NCBI GenBank assembly: GCA_023460255.1
Contig: JAEWQZ010000385.1
Coordinates: 1 to 6,363, forward strand
Source: Actinomycetes bacterium
GTDB taxonomy: Bacteria > Actinomycetota > Actinomycetes > Actinomycetales > Cellulomonadaceae
Direction of reading: 5' to 3'
Length of the DNA stretch: 6,363 nucleotides
Part shown: in pieces, positions 5,275-6,363 of the stretch
How positions within the stretch are numbered: the first letter of the stretch is position 1
Layout: each line of letters begins with the position of its first letter
The notes under the pieces: generated by a model
The model's database searches: none
Seen by the model: only the letters and a program-made list of their open reading frames with translations
Told to the model about the DNA's origin: nothing
Translations under genes and position numbers: made by a program

Positions 5275-5673
5275 TCAGGACGAGGTCGCCAGGCCCTCGA
5301 GCGGGAGCACCGGCGCCAGGTCCGCCCGCAGGCCCGACGCCGTCACCCGCCCGTCGCGCACCGCGTCGGCCCAGGCGGTCCGGCCGGTGACCAGCCCGAG
5401 CCACGTCCGGGGGTCCGTCTCCACGACGTTCGGCGGGGTGCCGCGCGTGTGCCCCGGGCCGGGGACGGCCTGGACAGCACCGTCGGGCGGCACGCGGACC
5501 TCCACGGACGCGCCGGGCACCCGAGTCGCGAGCTCCTCGAGCGTGTAGCGGACCGCCGTCCGGACGTCGGCGCGGGGCACGGCGTCCGGGTCGGCGAGCC
5601 ACCGTGCGAGGGCGGCGCGACCTGCGTCGGGATCCGTGCGTCGGCGCGGGCGGCGGGCGGGGGTGGGGACCAC
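5275..5673 (-). CDS. SCP_3-type sterol-carrier-like protein (Rv0807-like)
   Basis: The product has 132 residues when started at the GTG at 5673. Recognisable family blocks are PRRRTDPDAGRAALARWL (9-26), VRYTLEEL (41-48), VEVRVPPDGAVQ (57-68), HTRGTPPNVVETD (75-87), WLGLVTGRTAWADAV (91-105) and ASGLRADL (112-119). These are typical of the bacterial SCP ortholog family (SCP_3), whose members are about 115-135 residues. Family members usually begin only a few residues before the RRR-DP block, which favours this GTG despite a poor Shine-Dalgarno (AGGGTGG about 13 bases away). The alternative ATG at 5745 would add 24 residues and overlap the divergent gene's start codon. The biochemical role is unknown; SCP2-like folds bind lipids. 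As I recall, M. tuberculosis Rv0807 sits between purL and purF, which makes this gene a marker of the purine region. Confidence 0.82.
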   Translation of the reverse strand: MVPTPARRPRRRTDPDAGRAALARWLADPDAVPRADVRTAVRYTLEELATRVPGASVEVRVPPDGAVQAVPGPGHTRGTPPNVVETDPRTWLGLVTGRTAWADAVRDGRVTASGLRADLAPVLPLEGLATSS

Positions 5674-5720
5674 GACGACCAGCCAACCACCCTGGCGGTC
5701 GGCCGCGCACCGGAGCAGAC

Positions 5721-5741
5721 TGACGTCAACGAAAGGTTGAC
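5721..5741. promoter_or_regulatory. probable operator: GTCAAC-N5-GTTGAC inverted repeat with adjoining TGACGTCA palindrome
   Basis: GTCAAC (5725-5730) and GTTGAC (5736-5741) form a perfect 6-bp inverted repeat around GAAAG, ending two bases before the ATG at 5744. The palindrome TGACGTCA (5721-5728) overlaps its left arm. A dimeric HTH protein could bind here, most simply the product of the gene that follows. The same repeat can fold in the mRNA and would enclose the Shine-Dalgarno bases, so translation could also be affected. It lies in the 70-bp region between two divergent genes and may influence both. Confidence 0.5.
5731..5736 (+). promoter_or_regulatory. ribosome-binding site of the HTH gene, inside the inverted repeat
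   Basis: GAAAGG lies seven bases before the ATG at 5744. It occupies the five-base loop and the first arm base of the GTCAAC/GTTGAC repeat. This placement decides the start codon and is unusual, because protein binding or RNA folding at the repeat would mask it. Confidence 0.6.
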
Positions 5742-5743
5742 CC

Positions 5744-6363
5744 ATGAGCGAGATCTCCGGCGAGGCCCTGCGGGCCCGCCTCGGCGACGCCGTGCTCGAC
5801 ACCCACCCCGGCCTCCGCGACCGGCTCGCCCACGAGCCGGCGGCCTACGCCGAGCTCGTCGCCCTGACCGCGCAGGCCCGGGACGAGGCCGACGCCCTGC
5901 TCCGGGAGACCGTCGCGGGGGCGCGGGCGGCCGGCCTGACGTGGGACGCCGTCGGACGCGCGCTCGGGATGACCAAGCAGGCGGCGCAGCAGCGGTTCGG
6001 GCGGGACGAGCCGAGCGGCATCGCCGGCCCCGGCAGCACCGACCCCGACGCACCGGTGGACCCGGAGCGCACGACGAAGCTCGGACCCGTCACGCTCTTC
6101 AACGAGATGGGCGCACTCGAGCGGGCCGGCGTGCGCGGCTGGCGGGTGGTCGGCTCGGGGACGGCGTTCCACATCATCACCAAGACCGAGCAGCAGTGGG
6201 AGTTCCGCCGGGTGTTCGCGTCGCGGTCCGAGGGGCGCGCGCTCGAGGCCGACGGCTGGCAGCGCTTCAGCCCCGGCTGGTTCCCGTGGGGCTACTACCA
6301 GCGCGGGACCGGACGCCCCGCGGAGCCGGACCCCGTCGTCGGCGGCTACACCGTGGAGCCCTG
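5744..6363 (+). CDS. helix-turn-helix protein with unassigned Trp-rich C-terminal domain (3' end at window edge)
   Basis: The frame is open from the ATG at 5744 for 206 codons to the window end. The last two bases are TG, so an A just outside would close the gene as TGA after ...YTVEP; this would be a natural end but cannot be seen. Residues 1-60 are helical and acidic (EPAAYAELVALTAQARDEADALL). Residues about 61-86 (RAAGLTWDAVGRALGMTKQAAQQRFG) have the form of a helix-turn-helix common in actinobacterial proteins (TWxxIGxALGxSRQAAxQRFG). A linker (about 88-111) leads to a compact domain (112-206) rich in aromatic residues: LFNEMGALERAGVRGW, QQWEFRRVF, GWQRFSPGWFPWGYYQR. I recognise the HTH but cannot name the C-terminal domain. 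There is no signal peptide or membrane segment. The role is likely a DNA-binding regulator, possibly of its own gene through the upstream inverted repeat. Confidence 0.8.
   Translation, partial: MSEISGEALRARLGDAVLDTHPGLRDRLAHEPAAYAELVALTAQARDEADALLRETVAGARAAGLTWDAVGRALGMTKQAAQQRFGRDEPSGIAGPGSTDPDAPVDPERTTKLGPVTLFNEMGALERAGVRGWRVVGSGTAFHIITKTEQQWEFRRVFASRSEGRALEADGWQRFSPGWFPWGYYQRGTGRPAEPDPVVGGYTVEP

Noticed and set aside
5343..6183. Several minus-strand frames opposite the HTH gene and overlapping the SCP_3 gene
   Set aside because: They are arginine- or serine-rich antisense or out-of-frame translations without motifs. The plus-strand frame from 5744 and the SCP_3 frame explain the region.

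Overview
The window looks like chromosomal DNA from a high-GC actinomycete, most likely of the Cellulomonas/Promicromonosporaceae type (Micrococcales). The base composition is extremely GC-rich, with long open antisense frames caused by G/C-ending codons. The secreted enzyme carries a carbohydrate-binding module of the type common in cellulolytic actinomycetes, and a small SCP_3-type gene is present that in actinobacteria usually sits beside purF. The genus is an inference; no marker gene in the window fixes it.

Layout. (1) 1-176, minus strand: the 5' end of a gene for a small single-pass membrane protein. It starts at a GTG inside a 15-bp tandem repeat, 6 nt after a TAGCAT -10 element, which suggests a leaderless transcript. 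(2) 177-340: a non-coding spacer filled by a two-tier palindrome, with four copies of a 12-bp core placed symmetrically around position 257.5. The centre is a perfect 22-bp inverted repeat, and a second hairpin lies beside it. These follow the stop of the large gene and probably act as terminators or belong to a repeat family. (3) 341-4354, minus strand: a 1337-residue secreted enzyme with, in order, a signal peptide, an OB-fold-like domain, an ExeM/NucH-type DNase domain, a UshA-type metallophosphatase/5'-nucleotidase, an Ig-like domain and a CBM2-like module. (4) 4355-4589: a divergent regulatory region with a CRP/GlxR-like site, a 16-bp dyad and PHO-box-like repeats. (5) 4590-5240, plus strand: a ThuA-domain protein. 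(6) 5275-5673, minus strand: an SCP_3 sterol-carrier-like protein convergent with the ThuA gene. (7) 5744 to the window end, plus strand: a helix-turn-helix protein with an unassigned Trp-rich C-terminal domain, preceded by the inverted repeat GTCAACgaaagGTTGAC that overlaps its ribosome-binding site.

How the parts may work together. The large enzyme can in principle carry extracellular DNA or RNA through to nucleoside plus phosphate in one polypeptide: the EEP domain cuts the polymer and the UshA-type domain removes phosphate. The C-terminal CBM2-like module may hold it on polysaccharide. The PHO-like repeats upstream fit a phosphate-scavenging role but are not proven. The SCP_3 gene is the counterpart of M. 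tuberculosis Rv0807, which lies between purL and purF, so the cluster is probably an accessory insertion into the purine-biosynthesis neighbourhood.

I see no complete mobile element, CRISPR array, tRNA or rRNA. The strongest candidates for something undescribed are the symmetrical palindrome at 209-306, the HTH gene with its own probable operator, and the nuclease-nucleotidase-CBM2 architecture with a changed binding face.
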